From the NCBI GenBank assembly GCA_019009955.1, contig CM032230.1:34496501-34560500 (forward strand): a stretch of DNA of 64,000 nucleotides, written 5' to 3'. The notes below the pieces were generated by a model. That model had not been told where the DNA came from. It saw nothing but the letters and a program-made list of their open reading frames with translations, and searched no databases. Shown here piece by piece: positions 13,027 to 26,312 of the stretch. The position numbers and the translations under genes were made by a program. This DNA is from Riptortus pedestris (taxonomy: Eukaryota > Arthropoda > Insecta > Hemiptera > Alydidae). Within the stretch, counting starts at the first letter, position 1, and every line of letters begins with the position of its first letter.

Positions 13027-13172
13027 AATAGACAGAAAGATTGATAGATATAGTTTTGCAAGGATCTAATTTTCGTCATCTCGTAGATAGAATCGATGGA
13101 AATTTGTAGAAATGTGTCTCGTCATGAGAACGAACTCAATAGCTGGTTACCACTAAAGGAAATCTGATAATA
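12410..13172 (+). mobile_element. HINE-like element, diverged
   Basis: Body with poly(C) segment and (TA)n at 12977-13018. The 3' hairpin is degraded and the 5' end is not clearly visible. Confidence 0.6.
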
Positions 13173-13592
13173 TTAAAAAAGAGTAATGATAAAATAATAC
13201 CATTTAAATATGAAGTATGTTATCCAAAATCTAAAGTAATATATCTAATTCACTAGATTGACAGGGCTGTGTTAGGTACTACATTAATCTTTTTTCAACG
13301 CTATTCTTATATTTTTGGTTTCTTTTCCTTTCTTATTAAAGACGCCAAGATGCCACTGATTTGGTGAAATCTGTCCATAAAAATGAAGATATGACGCAGG
13401 AAGACTACTCGTATATCTTTCTTCTCCTAAAGCGCTGGATCTCCCAACATCGATCACTCAATATTGATATACTTTCGGATAGATATTTGTTGTGTCTAAA
13501 TTTTACAGTGTCGTGTTGATTATGGGCTCCAGCTGATATTGGTTAATCTAATGATTAGAAGCTGTTGTCGATGTCTGCTGTCTATAAGTATG

Positions 13593-14265
13593 TTTTAGCA
13601 GATTTCCCTTAAGCGAAATCAGCTATTGAGGTTGTACTCATGACGGAATTTTGGAAATTTATTCTTTCAAAATCCATCGGATCCTACCTAGTAGATGAAC
13701 GAAAATAAGGTCCGTTTTCAAAACTATTATATATTATATATATAATTATATAGATATATATATATATTATGTATATATATTAATATTATGTCCTGTTGAC
13801 CGCTCTAGCCGGTCGCAATTAGTTGTTGAATCCTTTCCAAACTCGCGATATTTTAGGTCCGTTTTATGTAAAAAGTAGAGATCAAGGTTCGTTAACGGCT
13901 GAAATCGTACCAGTGGAGGGGGGGTTAGAGGGAAGGATTTTTGAACATATCGAAATATCTCTCCGTTACTATACGTCGGAATCGAAAAATTGTACAGAAC
14001 CAATCTTATTGCAAATCAAATTTACTATAAATAATTGTTATATACATTTTTTCCTCTATCCTTGGATATTAACCGAAATATTTGGCAATTTTTAATTAAA
14101 TGCGCGGGGCGCCTAACGGACGAGAGTTATACCCCCCTACCGCGCCAGAAGCTAGTTTCGGTGCGTTTCCCTTCACTGGCTCGGCCTCTGTGAAATTTCT
14201 GCTGTATTGTAAAACTTCACTTGGGAAATCTGCCTTAGTTTACTCTGCCCCTAGCGTGACGGACT
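13593..14265 (-). mobile_element. HINE-like element with many single-base insertions
   Basis: Complete in outline (TTTTAGCAGATTTCCC at one end, GCGTGACGGAC at the other) but with an extra base every 10-20 positions relative to other copies, consistent with sequencing error. Confidence 0.8.
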
Positions 14266-15313
14266 TTTTTTTTGTTTGGTTAGTTGATTTTTTTTTTTGA
14301 TACGTAGTTGTTATTGGCGCCTAGTTTCTTCCTATAGAAAGCGGTGAAATTTGCATTTTAATTAATAACTGATATTCCATCGTTAATTTTAATCCAAAAC
14401 TGTTAAAAATTTATTATATATTATTTAGTATATATATATATATAGTAGTATATTAAATAAGGACATACTCGAATTCCAAAAATTCCGTCAGCTAACGCTG
14501 ACAAGGTTATTGCTCAACCAATCAATAAGTGTTTATATTGACAACTGTATTCTCATTGTTTATTTTCTATGTATATAATATAGATGATTATGTAAATTAT
14601 ATAGATGGGCAAATAAAGGACTATTATTATTCATTTAATTTACACCAGCATATACTGTGTATTGATGTCTGATATAATAATCATTCTGTGTTTGGTTAGT
14701 GAATATTGCATAAATAGTCGCATATCCTAGGGTAGTAATGGCGCCTATATAATTCAGGTCTTCCTATGAACAATACTCATAGATTTAATACGACATAATT
14801 AACCTAATTAATTTATTAAAACAAGTATTAAAAGTCGGGTTACATTTAGTTATATCAACGCAAAGAAACTTTTTTATTATATATGCTATTCTTTAGCTTA
14901 AAAATATTGGAATGTTTGGTTGGGAGACTTGTAGCAAAGTTGTCACTTCCGAAGTGGCTGCTTTACCTTAAAAAAAACACAGGAATTTTCATGAACTTGA
15001 AAGGTAAATTCAATATTTTTTATTGCATAGTTATAAACAGACTATTACTTATATCTAAAATCTTCTCTATGTTTCTTTCTACATCTATGGCATCCATTCA
15101 TTTCCCTCAACCATATTATTTCCAAAGTGTGGGCGGTGGTGCAACAAGAACCAAACGAATATGTATGTGAGTGCATAGATTTAAATAAACAACACAGCAG
15201 CACATATAGTCTGCTATTTGGATGAATATGGTAAAGCGCGAAGTAACAGAAGAAAACTAGTAGTTCTAGTTGAGACAGAATCTTAAAACCAGATTTTTAG
15301 TAGAAAGGGCATT
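14266..15313. other. Unassigned AT-rich sequence in the error-rich patch
   Basis: A 95-codon open frame at 14883-15170 has no recognisable motif and is not called. Confidence 0.3.
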
Positions 15314-15314
15314 C

Positions 15315-15345
<31 letters not shown>

Positions 15346-15349
15346 CAGT
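15314..15349. repeat. Poly(C) tract of 36
   Basis: Uninterrupted run of cytosines, far longer than any other homopolymer in the window. Confidence 0.95.
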
Positions 15350-15531
15350 TGGGTCGACTAGATGAAAAGTAAAAAAGTCAGCAGGAGAAAAAAAAGGACA
15401 GATTCCCCTCTCTCATGCCTTTAGTTTTTAGGTATCTACAGGCTCCTACAGACATTTCATTCATATTTAAAAATAATATGGATTTACTAAAGTGGTTTCT
15501 ACATTTAATTGAGCATGATTATATAAAAAAA

Positions 15532-15925
15532 AACCGTCACTAAGCAAATTTCCCACGTGTGTCACGATTTGCATTTATTTCAAAAAGTAAAAGTTCAATG
15601 AGAACAGTATTTGGTATTTATTCTTCAAAAAATGTGTTTCATAATATAGCAACTTATTATTAACGTGACATGACTGGGAGGAAGAGTTTACTGAAGGCCG
15701 AAAACTATAAAATGCAAATATCAATCAATCTTTTTACATGAAAGATTAAATAACGAGCTTGTTAACGGTTAAACAATAATTTCGACCGCTAGAGCGTTAA
15801 CAGACAAATATATATATCTTTACATAATTTTGAACGGACGTCATTTTCGTTCTACTTGGTAGGGTCGATGGACATTTGAAGAAACTTTTCGAAAAACGCG
15901 TCTTGAAGACAATAGAATGTTTGAT
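15532..15925 (+). mobile_element. HINE-like element, internally deleted
   Basis: 5' end CCGTCACTAAGCA lacks the hairpin stem; the body joins to the CGACCGCTAGAGCG core and a short TA run. Confidence 0.65.
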
Positions 15926-15957
15926 GTACTTGTTCATACATTTAGGAATAGTCTAGC

Positions 15958-16785
15958 CTTAATTTCCCTTAGGGGAAATCAGCTATTGAGGTCGTACTCA
16001 TGATGCGAGTTTCGTGAAAAAATTTTTCTTTCTTCAATTGTCCTTTCGATCCTACCCAAGAAGATGACGAAGAATATGAGGGTCCGTTTCAAAATTATAG
16101 TAGTATATATATATATATGATATATATATATAGATAATATAATATATATATATATTATTTGTCTGTTAGCCGCTCTATGTCTCGGTCGCAATTTTTGTGT
16201 GATCGTTACCAAAACCTCGGGAACTTAAAATCGTTTTATGTAATAAAAAGGAAGATCAAGTTCGATAATGGCTGAAATCGGGAACCAGTGGGTCGGGGGG
16301 GTTTAGGAGGGGGGGATTTTTGAAGAAATTCAAAATATCTCCGTAATTATGCGTCGGATCGAACATTTGTATAGAAATAAATCTGTATTGCAAAATTAAA
16401 TTTACTTATAAATACTGTTCTATAACAGAGTTTATTCTGTATCTTGAATAATTAACCCACCATATGTTTTGCCATTTGTATTCTGGCGTGTGGTCATCAA
16501 TAGGCTATGTTCGGACTTTGCCCCCCAGAGCTCTGGCGGCCGTTTTCCATAACTAATTTCGTCCCTTGTGGAAATAGGGTTATAGAGGATTAGGTTTAAA
16601 CTGTTTTTTTTTGGGGGGGCTAGAAACTACCTGGGGTTATTACGGCGCTAAATAGATGTTTTAGCTTTAGAGGTTTCTTTCTACTAAAGTTGTTATTACG
16701 CAGGATTTTTCTCTATTGTTAAAAACCTTCTCACTCGTGGGAAATCTGCTAAGTTTATACGCAGCCCCTTGCTGTGTACGGACTT
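15958..16785 (-). mobile_element. HINE-like element with many single-base insertions
   Basis: Full-length layout in reverse orientation; length inflated and frame-like motifs disrupted by scattered insertions, as at 13.6-14.3 kb. Confidence 0.75.
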
Positions 16786-17397
16786 TTCTTCTCATTTCAG
16801 GCCTGTGCCAGAATCATGCATGTTACCAAGCATGAATAAAAATCATAAGAATGCTGTCCTTAATGAAAACATCACTGTAAAAGCTTATCATTTACTTAAT
16901 TAAAGTTATAAGTTGTGTTTATTGTTTTCTTTATATTTATATAATTTACAACAGAATAAATTACTGTGTATAATTATTGTAAGTTATAATTATGATGTTT
17001 TGATAACACTATAAATCCTAAATCCCAGAATGAGAATGAGGTCTATATTATTGGGCTTTCAGCTTAGCGAATCAGCTGTCATCAGCCATTGGGAGTTACA
17101 AAGTAGCTCCTAACTGTCAAAGCTCTGTTGTGAATAACAGTTCATTGGAGAGCTCAACAAGTTAACAGTGGAGTCCTTAGAGTAGCAGATAATCCTCCTT
17201 TCACTGCCTCCTTCTCGTCGCCTTTCCTTCACTCCATTAAAGGCTTCCGAGCTCGTTCAGTCTTTGACTAATCCAATCGTGGAATATCCTTTGATTGATA
17301 GAATTAATCACACGTCTAGCGTTATTTTCCTTAAACGCACATATTTATTTTGGAGTATTATTAATTTTTGAAGAAGCCCTGTGTCAAAAAAGCAGAA
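16786..17397. other. Unassigned sequence
   Basis: AT-rich to 17030, then a more balanced stretch to 17280 with no repeat partner in the window. Confidence 0.3.
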
Positions 17398-17715
17398 AGT
17401 CCGTCACTCAGGGGTTGGGTTAACTAAGCAGATTTTCCACTTGAAATTTTACAATAGAGAAATCTGCATACTGCTAACATGAGCTGAGTAAATACATACG
17501 GTAATGAGAAATCATTCAGTTAATTTCAATAAGCTCCCAACGGAAACGGCTTCTGAATTGTAAACAAATAGGTCTGCCAGCCACTCAGAGCTGAACAGAT
17601 AGGTAGACATATGCTTCACCAGAAAGAAAAAGTCCGTCACGCAGGGGCTGCGTAAACTATACAGATTTCCCACGTAAAGTTATACAATAGAGAAATTTCA
17701 CGATTCTCGTATAAA
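17398..17715 (+). mobile_element. Two HINE-like 5' ends in tandem
   Basis: One long-form 5' part (17398-17620) is followed directly by another 5' end (17632-17715); neither has a core or 3' end. Confidence 0.65.
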
Positions 17716-17895
17716 TACGAGCATGAATTGAAGAATATTACTTTTCCTACAAGATTAGCTGCATATTATTTTTCAAAGGAGATGCATTTACAGTTTTTCA
17801 TTACACTCTTTCCTAATGGTTCGATATTGGTTCATGGAGGAGGGATATTGATCTTTAGGTTTACATGAAATAATCAAATATCGAAATTAAAAAAA

Positions 17896-18333
17896 GTCCG
17901 TCACGCAGGGGCTGCGTAAACTAAGCAGATTTCCCACGTGAAGTTTTACAATAGAGAAATTTCACGAGAGCCGAGCCAGTCAAGGAAACGGTCGAACTAG
18001 CTTCTGGCGGGAAAGTAACTCTCGTCCGTTAGGCGCCCGGATTTAATAAAAATGCAAATATCTCGGTTAATATTCAAGATAGAGAAAAAATGTATATGAC
18101 AATATTTATAGTAAATGTAATTTGCAATAAGATTGGTTCTACACAATTTTTCGATGCGACGTATAGTAACGGAGATATTTCGACTTTTCGAAAATCCTCC
18201 CTTTTACCCCCCCCCCCTCCCACTGGTCCAATTTCAGCCGTTAACGAACTTAATCTTTCTTTTTACATAAAACGACTAAATATCGAGTTTCGTAACGATT
18301 AAACAAAAATTGCGACCGCTAGAGCGGTAACAG

Positions 18334-18400
<67 letters not shown>

Positions 18401-18530
18401 CGTACAATATGAACGGACTTCATTTTCGCCATCTCCAAGGTAGGAATGGGAGGGGGGAGAGACAAAATTCGATAATTGCGATATGAGTACGACCTCGGTA
18501 TCTTATTTTCCATAAGGGAAATCTTCTAAA
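17896..18530 (+). mobile_element. HINE-like element, complete short form
   Basis: Reference-quality copy: GTCCGTCACGCAGGGGCTGC start, AGCAGATTTCCC sub-terminal repeat, C-run core, CGACCGCTAGAGCGG hairpin-like core, (TA)n at 18341-18394, 3' hairpin. Confidence 0.9.
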
Positions 18531-18627
18531 TCGAAGAATTTAACAACATATATTGGCTGTACTAATCCACTACTTGATATGCCGCATCAATGTAGTTTTA
18601 ATTTTGAGGGTATTTAAACTCTCTTGT

Positions 18628-18628
<1 letters not shown>

Positions 18629-18672
<44 letters not shown>

Positions 18673-18760
18673 TATACAGTTTTGAAAGGACCTCATTTTC
18701 GTCATCTACTAGGTAGGATCGATGGACATTTGAAGAAAAATTTCCAAACGACAATTAACA
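18629..18760 (+). mobile_element. HINE-like element, 3' half with TA tract
   Basis: (TA)n followed by GGACCTCATTTTCGTCATCT and GATCGATGGACATTTGAAG; the rest is missing. Confidence 0.65.
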
Positions 18761-19698
18761 TACCAAACTATTATAATTTCAATAACAGTGCATATGCTAA
18801 TAAATATTTTGAAAATTATAAAAGTGTCTTACCAAAAGTAGGAAATACCAAAAAAGTACATATTTGCTTGATTGAAAAGTTGAACTTTATATTGACTCCC
18901 TGGATCACCAGAATACTGGTTTAAATTTAATTTTCAAACAAAAAAAAAGTTCATTCATTTAAATAGTCAACTATCAATTAAAGTTTAAATTGTAAAAATA
19001 TAGAGTGCTAATTTTATAAACTCTTAAGTTGATTCTGATATTTTATACTTAAAAAGAGTTGCTGTACTTATAAATTCTTTGAAATAATGTAATTTATTTA
19101 AATCAGGGAAAAGGTTTTCAGAAAAATAATGTCATCTTGTGGGACCTTCTGGGAATAACTCTGAACTTTATGTTTTATTTCTCCCTAGAGAACTTTTGCA
19201 GCTGTAGTTTTAATATTTCTAAGACTCCTTACATTATTCAGATTAATGCAGTTCTTTTTTTTTTTTTAATAAAGAATGTTTGATTATTTGTTTAATTTTT
19301 TAAATTCTAAATTGAAGAAAATATAACTTTTTTTTTCATGAAACGTTAAAACGTCTTTCCGTACTCATTTTTATTTCGTTTCTTAGTGCTAGACTTTGAG
19401 TTTACTTTATCTCATAATGAGTTTTAATGATTCAGGGAACGGAGTTGGACTTCGGATTACTTGAAATAATCCTTAACCAAGTTAAAAAAAAAATGAGTTG
19501 ATCAATAATTATGCATTAGAAAGTAAGTTCAGTAAAGTAAGAACTGCAATCTAGAATAATGACTGAAACTAGGTATATCATCTATTAGAAGTAAAATTTA
19601 TGGAGCCTTTTGCACACAATATGTATAAAGCCACAGCCAATAGGGTTATAAAGGACGTCCAAAAACAAAATCTCTCCGGGGGGATTAAAATATACCTG
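18761..19698. other. Unassigned AT-rich sequence
   Basis: Nothing recognised. Likewise 20686-21544. Confidence 0.3.
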
Positions 19699-19827
19699 TT
19701 TTAGCAGATTTCCCTCAAGGGAAATGAGCTATTAAGATCGTACTCATGACGCAAGTTTCGAAATTTATCTTCGAATGTCCATCGATCTTTTCCAGTAGAT
19801 GACGAAAATGAGGTTCGTTCAAAACTG

Positions 19828-19891
<64 letters not shown>

Positions 19892-20685
19892 TGTTACCGC
19901 TCTAACGGTCGCAATTATTGTTTATTCGCTACCATACTCGATATTTAGTCGTTTTATGTAAAAAGGAAGATTAAGTTCGTTATCGGCTGAAATCGGACCA
20001 GGGGAAACGGGGTGGGTTAGATGTGGAAAATTTTGAAAATTCGAAATATCTCTGTTACTATGCGTCAGATCAAAACATTCTATTAAAACAATCTTACTGT
20101 AAATTAAATTTACTATAAATATTGTTCTACAAACATTTTCTGTAAAATGAGTATTAACCGTGATATTTGGGATTTTACAGTTTTACGCTTTCAGTAAACC
20201 CCACTTCTACTAGTGTTATATTAATAATGAGCTGTTATATCATGAACCACTTCATTAAAGTTTAAATACCAATTATTTTTTTCAATAAAACATTATTCGA
20301 GATACAAACAAATACGTTCTATTGACCCCCCCTCCTTCTTTTGTTTTTGGATTACTAAAATCTGAGTGATTGAGATAAATTATTCTGATTCCTTTAAAAT
20401 TACTCCACTAGCTATAGTAAATATTTTTCAATAAAATTATATGTTATATTCAGATATATTCAATAATCTATTCAACGCTGCGACGTTGCCTGCCCTGTTT
20501 GTTTACAATTCAGACGCTTTCGGTTGTAGCTTTTATTTACTTATAAATTGAATGATTGATTTCTTATTACCGTTTGTATTTATTCCCTTAACATTTTCGG
20601 TAGTGTTACCAGTTTGTAGATTTATCTGTTGTAATCCTTCCCGTGGGAATGCTGTTTAGTTTACTCAGCCCCTGCGTGACGGACT
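19699..20685 (-). mobile_element. HINE-like element, complete long form
   Basis: About 0.99 kb, both ends present, (TA)n at 19835-19888. The extra internal part distinguishes it from the roughly 0.63-kb form. Confidence 0.85.
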
Positions 20686-21544
20686 TTTTATAATTAGTCG
20701 GGTATGCCATGTTAGTTAAAATTTGTAAATTAATAATGCTGATTGCTAAAGAAAACAAAACTAAATGTATCCATTATCTTTATCAATAGGGCTGAAATTC
20801 GAACATGTGTAAATATAGCAAAATAGAGGGGAAGGAGAGGTTGCTTTGTGCTTAATGAACTGTCAGCTGGAAGGTTGAATGTATTTGTATCGGGAGGAGT
20901 AAATATTGACTGTTAGGATAGAGGACAGGATCTGATTGGCTGTCTGGGTGCCTAGGTCTATTGTGCTCTCGATGGAATACAGATAAGCCTCATGTAAATA
21001 GCTAAGCCTCCATCTCTGTCGCCATATTGCTTTTTTTCGCCATATGTCTCAAAGAACTTTTCTTCTCGCTAATATAAAATTCTTAATAGAACGTGCCAGC
21101 GACTCATAATCGAATAATAGTTAGAAATATAAGATATTGGAATTTCTTATTTCATTTATATTCCACTTTACAATATTTAGAAGGAATATTTGCTTATTGC
21201 ACTATAACCTAAAAACAAATACAGGAGACAAGTTCAATCAGCTGACTCTAGTGATAAGCGATTCATTATAGAAGATCGATTCGATGAGTTATACGATTTA
21301 TTTCCTTCCGATGCAATTGAAGAAAAAGAATAGGTTCCAAACATGCAATTCTTTTTGCATCGATGGATTCGTTTGGTATAATTCTTTGGATGGAAAGTCT
21401 ACCAGATCACCGGATTGGCTGCTTGAGTATTCCTTGCCAAATATATTTTAGACTTGCAAGAAGTAAGCTGACACTATTCATACATACATATAGAAGGGCA
21501 GAAATAATTAAATATTAGAGTTCTACTAAGATTTTTACGAACAT

Positions 21545-21790
21545 AAAAATACATCTCTTGGGAGCTGCGTGAATTAAGCAGAATTCCCACGCACTGATGA
21601 CTTCATCTCAATACAAGGACTCGATTTTTTTATAATATTTGCCCCCCTCCTAAACCTTCCCTCCGATTTCGGTCATTAACGTACATTTGAGTCGAATAGA
21701 AGGTCTAAATAATGAGCATAGTATAAATCAAAGAAATTTTCGAGTCAAGATCGGAAAATATTAATCTATCACGTCATCCTACTACATATT
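21545..21790 (+). mobile_element. HINE-like element remnant
   Basis: GGGAGCTGCGTGAATTAAGC at the 5' end and a short C-rich core; strongly decayed. Confidence 0.4.
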
Positions 21791-21849
21791 TACATGCATC
21801 TCACGCAGTAAAAGTTTAATGAAGGCATTAAGCTTCGGATAAAGTGTAT

Positions 21850-21962
21850 TTGTTTGTTTATTATTATTTACATCCACTTTATGCTACTATAGTTAATCAT
21901 GGCGGGTTATCTACAGGTTACCACCCTTTTCTAGTCTGGGTTGGCCTAAGGTTTTTATCTAA
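21850..21962 (-). mobile_element. SINE 3' fragment
   Basis: Only the tail and the GGTTACCACCCTTTTCTAG domain remain; the tRNA-like head is missing. Confidence 0.65.
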
Positions 21963-22080
21963 TCAAGGAAAATAATAAAGGATCAATTCGAAGTCATTTC
22001 TCTTTTTGTTGTATGTTTGTGAATTATTTCAAATGGAAGCTCCTCCTATGTTCGCCGATGCTGCTACTCAAATAGAAAAA

Positions 22081-22517
22081 GTCCGTCACGCTCGGGCTGT
22101 GTAAACTAAGCAGATTTCCCACGTGAAGTAATACAATAGAGAAATCTCCATACAAGAGCCCAACAGTTACGGCAAAGGGCCGAACTAGGTTTTGGCGGGA
22201 AATTCAAAAATCCGTTATCGGCCCAAATTTAATAAAAATGCAAATATCTCGGTTAATATTCAAGATAGGGAATAAATGTATAAAAAAACATTTATAGCAA
22301 ATTTAATTTGCAATAAGATTGATTCTATACAATTTTTCGATCCGACGCATAATAACAGAGTTATTTTGAATTTTCAAAAATCCCCCCTCTAAACCCCCCC
22401 CCTCCCACTTGTCCGATTTCAGCCATTAACGAACTTGATCTTCCTTTTTACATAAAACGATAAATTCCGAGTTTGGTAACGATCAAACAAAAATTGCGAC
22501 CGCTAGAGCGTTAACAG

Positions 22518-22557
<40 letters not shown>

Positions 22558-22680
22558 GTGTACGGGCCTCATTGTCCTCGTCTCTTGGGTAGGATCGATG
22601 GAGATTTGTAGGAAGATTTTGAAAATTGCGTCATGAAAGTACGTCCTCAATAGCTGATTTCCCTGAGGAAATCTGCTAAT
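22081..22680 (+). mobile_element. HINE-like element, complete short form
   Basis: Both ends, C-run core and (TA)n at 22521-22553 are present. Confidence 0.85.
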
Positions 22681-22715
22681 ATTAGAGAAGCAGTCAAGCG
22701 AAATGCATAAAACAT

Positions 22716-23007
22716 TAGCATAATATTAACGTCATTTGACTGAAAGTCAATTAATGGATTTAATAAAGGCTGGAAATAAAGAAACACATTACTAGCTTAA
22801 TATTGGAGATTTGAAAAGAAATTATAGGGCAATATTTTACACAAAAATGATTTAATGTTATATAACGGATATCTTTATTATTTTTGTTCCCCCGCCCCCA
22901 CCCTCCTCATCCAGGTCTGATTTCTGTCATTATTGAATTTGATCTTCAGTTTAGAAAGACGTCAAATATCGAATTCGGTAACGAGTTATAAATAATTGAA
23001 CAGGCAA

Positions 23008-23008
<1 letters not shown>
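22716..23008 (+). mobile_element. HINE-like half element, forward
   Basis: Interior of the element up to the TA core, followed immediately by the reverse half at 23038. Confidence 0.6.
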
Positions 23009-23037
<29 letters not shown>

Positions 23038-23039
<2 letters not shown>

Positions 23040-23518
23040 GCCTGTTACCGTTCTAGTGGTCAAAGTTATTGTTGTATCGTTACCAAACTCGATATTTAGT
23101 CATTTTATGTAAAAATAAAGATCAAGTTCGTTTACGGCTAAAATCGGACCAGGCAGAAGGGGGGGGGGATTTAGAGGGCAAGAATTTTGAAAATCGAAAT
23201 TTCTCTGTTATTATAGGTCGGATCCAAAAAGTGGATAGATTTAAACTTATTGTAAATGTAATTGTCTATGAATGTTGTTGTATACATATTTTCTCTGAGG
23301 TTAATATTAACCGAGATATTTGGAATTTTTAGTTTTCGGACTTCAGTAAACCTCCTACTCATACCCTAATAACAAGAAGCTGTTGTAACAAGAAACTATT
23401 TATTCTAAGTTCAATAACAAATATTGTTCTCATAGAACTTTTATGTTTTGAGATAACTGCAAATACGTGACGCACGTGGAAAATCTGCTTTGTTAACGCA
23501 GTCTCTTCTTGACGGACT
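23038..23518 (-). mobile_element. HINE-like half element, reverse
   Basis: From the TA core back to the 5' end (CTTGACGGAC). Together with 22716-23008 it forms an inverted pair joined through the TA tract. Confidence 0.7.
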
Positions 23519-23806
23519 TTTCTTCATAATAAGCATTATAATGTAATGTTCATTCTTAATATACTTGAGCTCTAGTTTAAAGAACATATCTTCATTATGC
23601 TAAATACACTATATACGTTATAGCAATAAACATCATTAGAACCAAACAGATGTTTCAGTGTTTATATCATTTGCATCCACAGCATTCTGGGAACTATTAC
23701 GGACTTACATGCTTTCCTTTTTAGAAGAAAACATGAATAAAAAAACAAATTACCTTAAAGTATTAAATGTGAATCATATGCTAACCAACCTGTCTTCGCC
23801 ATTAGA

Positions 23807-23960
23807 GTCCGTCACGCAGGGGCTGCGTTAATTAAGCAGATTTCCCACGTGCGTCACATACTTTCATTTATTAGACCTTTAACATGTGAGATACATGCAA
23901 ATTCGTTATGCGATGACTCCACCAATGAAGGTTTTACATTGTTGTCTCGAAAATCTTTAT
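23807..23960 (+). mobile_element. HINE-like 5' end fragment
   Basis: GTCCGTCACGCAGGGGCTGC followed by the sub-terminal repeat; no core. Confidence 0.65.
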
Positions 23961-24178
23961 TAGATCTATACCATACCCCCCGATATTCAATAAAATGTTA
24001 TTGAATCAACTTGTTGTTGTTGTTGTCAACTATTTCAGCTCTATAATGTTTGCTCTGTGCAGGTTTTCGTAACTCAAATACTAAGGGAGTTATTCATACT
24101 TAGTTGTTTTCGGCCTTCAGTGAAGTATTTCTTCTCGAAGTCTTACTTCACGGTAAATCCCACCCCTTCTAATAACCG

Positions 24179-25073
24179 TTTTAGCAGATTTCCCTAAAGG
24201 GAAATCAGCTATTGAAGTCGTACTCATGACGTGATTTTCAAAAATTTTCTTCAAATGTTCATCAATCATACGCAGGAGGTGACGAAAATGTGGTCCAATT
24301 ATTGTTTAATCGTTACGAAACTCGATATTTAGCTGTTTTATGTAAAAAGAAAGATCAAGTTCGTTAACGGCTGAAATCGGACTAGTGGGAGGGGGGGGGT
24401 TAATGGGGAGGATTTTCGAAAATTCGAAATATATCTGTTACTATACGTCAAATCGAACATTTGGATACAAACAATCTTATTGCAAATTAAATATACTATA
24501 ATTATTGTTATATACATTTATGCTTGAATATTAACCGAGATATTTGCATTTATCTGTTTTAGGCCTTCAGAAAACCCCCACTTCTACTCATGCTACATAC
24601 ATAATACTCTATTATATAATAAACGACATTATTCGAAGCTTAAATATTAAATTTTGTATTCGAGAGATCTTTATTATACGAGATACATGCAAATATGTTC
24701 TGATAAACCCTCCCCCCGTCTTAAGGCCTTCGATTACTAATATTTGATTGATTGAGATAACAATTATTCTGACTCATTATAAATTACAGTACTAGATATA
24801 GTAAATTGTTTTCAATAAAATTAATATGTTATATTCTGATATATTTCAGTAATTGTTTTTCTTTCTGGTTAAGGCGGGCAGACCCGTTTGTTTTTACATT
24901 CGAAACGCTTCATGTCGGCAGGTTATTGAAATTGACTGAAACATTTCTTGTTTCTGTTTGTATTTATTCACTTAATATTCACGGTGGTGTTGTGATACCA
25001 ATATGTAGATTTATCTATTACTTAACTTCACGAGGGAAATCTGCTTAGTTTACGCAGCTCCTACGTGACGGAC
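24179..25073 (-). mobile_element. HINE-like element, long form without TA tract
   Basis: Both ends are intact, but the microsatellite core and adjacent hairpin-like motif are deleted near 24297. Confidence 0.8.
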
Positions 25074-25129
25074 TTTTTTTTATATAGAAATAGAGAATAT
25101 GTCGTGAAATGAGATCAGAAGTGTGTTAT

Positions 25130-25250
25130 ACCGGCACGTTGGAAATCTGCTTAGTTTACGCAGACCCTACGTGTCGGACTTTATTTTCGAGAATCTCGTC
25201 ATGCGTAAATCCTGAATAGCTGATTTTCCACTCGGGAAATCTGCTAAAAA
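25130..25250. mobile_element. Fused HINE-like ends
   Basis: A reverse 5' end (25130-25180, ending GTGTCGGAC) abuts a forward 3' end (25184-25250, ending GGGAAATCTGCTAAAA), giving a 120-bp structure made only of termini. Confidence 0.6.
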
Positions 25251-25686
25251 ACGTATTTCTAACTGTAAGGGAGGACGACTGATGAGGTGGGTAGCGTGCG
25301 AGATGGTGTGACATGGCTGTGTCAAGGCTGGCAGAGAAGCGGCGAGTGCGTTAACTGGTCACAATTGAAGCTCGTAAACAGCGTGGATACAGCGAGCCAC
25401 GGAAATACCTCATCACAAGGGCTCTTGGCTAAGTACCCCCATCTTCCCCGGGCCCTTATCTAGCCCTTTATCAATAAACCCTTATCTCACCTGGGCCTTC
25501 GAGTTGTAACACTCTTTTATCATCACTTTGATATCGTTTATCACTATAGCTATACTTAAGAATAGGAGTATTTACCTCCTGTCCTCCTATGGCCCAACTT
25601 TGTGGCTTCTGGAAAATATATTCTTTATAAGTGCTTTGCGCTTTCATTAATTTACATTGCCATCTTCAGTGCTACAAACTATAAAA

Positions 25687-26172
25687 GTCCTTTACGTACT
25701 TAAAAGTTCAGTGAGAACAATATTTGGTATTTAGGCTTCAAATAATGTGTTTCCATATATAACAGCTTATTCTTAATAGGCGTGAGTTCGAGTGCTGTTT
25801 TGCTGAAGGCCAAAAACTTAATAATGCAAATATCTCGGTTAATAATCATGATAGCAAAAAAACGTACATAAATAGGACATTATATATGCAATTCTATATA
25901 ATTTTTCGATCCAGCTCATAATAACGGAGATCTCTCTAAAACCCCACTCCTATTGGTCTGAATTCAGTCATCACTTTGTCTTTCTTTTCACATAAAATGA
26001 CTAAATATCGAGTTAAAGAGTGCGAGCTTTAGAGCATTAATAGACAAATATATATATAGTTTTGAACGGACCTCATTTTCGACGTCTCTTGGGTAGGATC
26101 GATGGACATTTGAAGAAACTCTTCGAACTCTCGTCATAAGAGCGCCCTCCTCAATAGCTGATTTTCCTTAAG
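25687..26172 (+). mobile_element. HINE-like element, internally shortened
   Basis: Body, short TA core and decayed 3' hairpin; the 5' hairpin is reduced to GTCCTTTACG. Confidence 0.65.
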
Positions 26173-26312
26173 AAAAACTGCAATAAATAAGGAGTAATAA
26201 AAGTTCAAAAGTTAAAAATGTTCATCACAAGCCATGTAAAAAACTATTAATAAAAGTACAAAAACTTTAACATTTCATATTCAACTTTAAATGTTCATTT
26301 AAAATAGAATAA

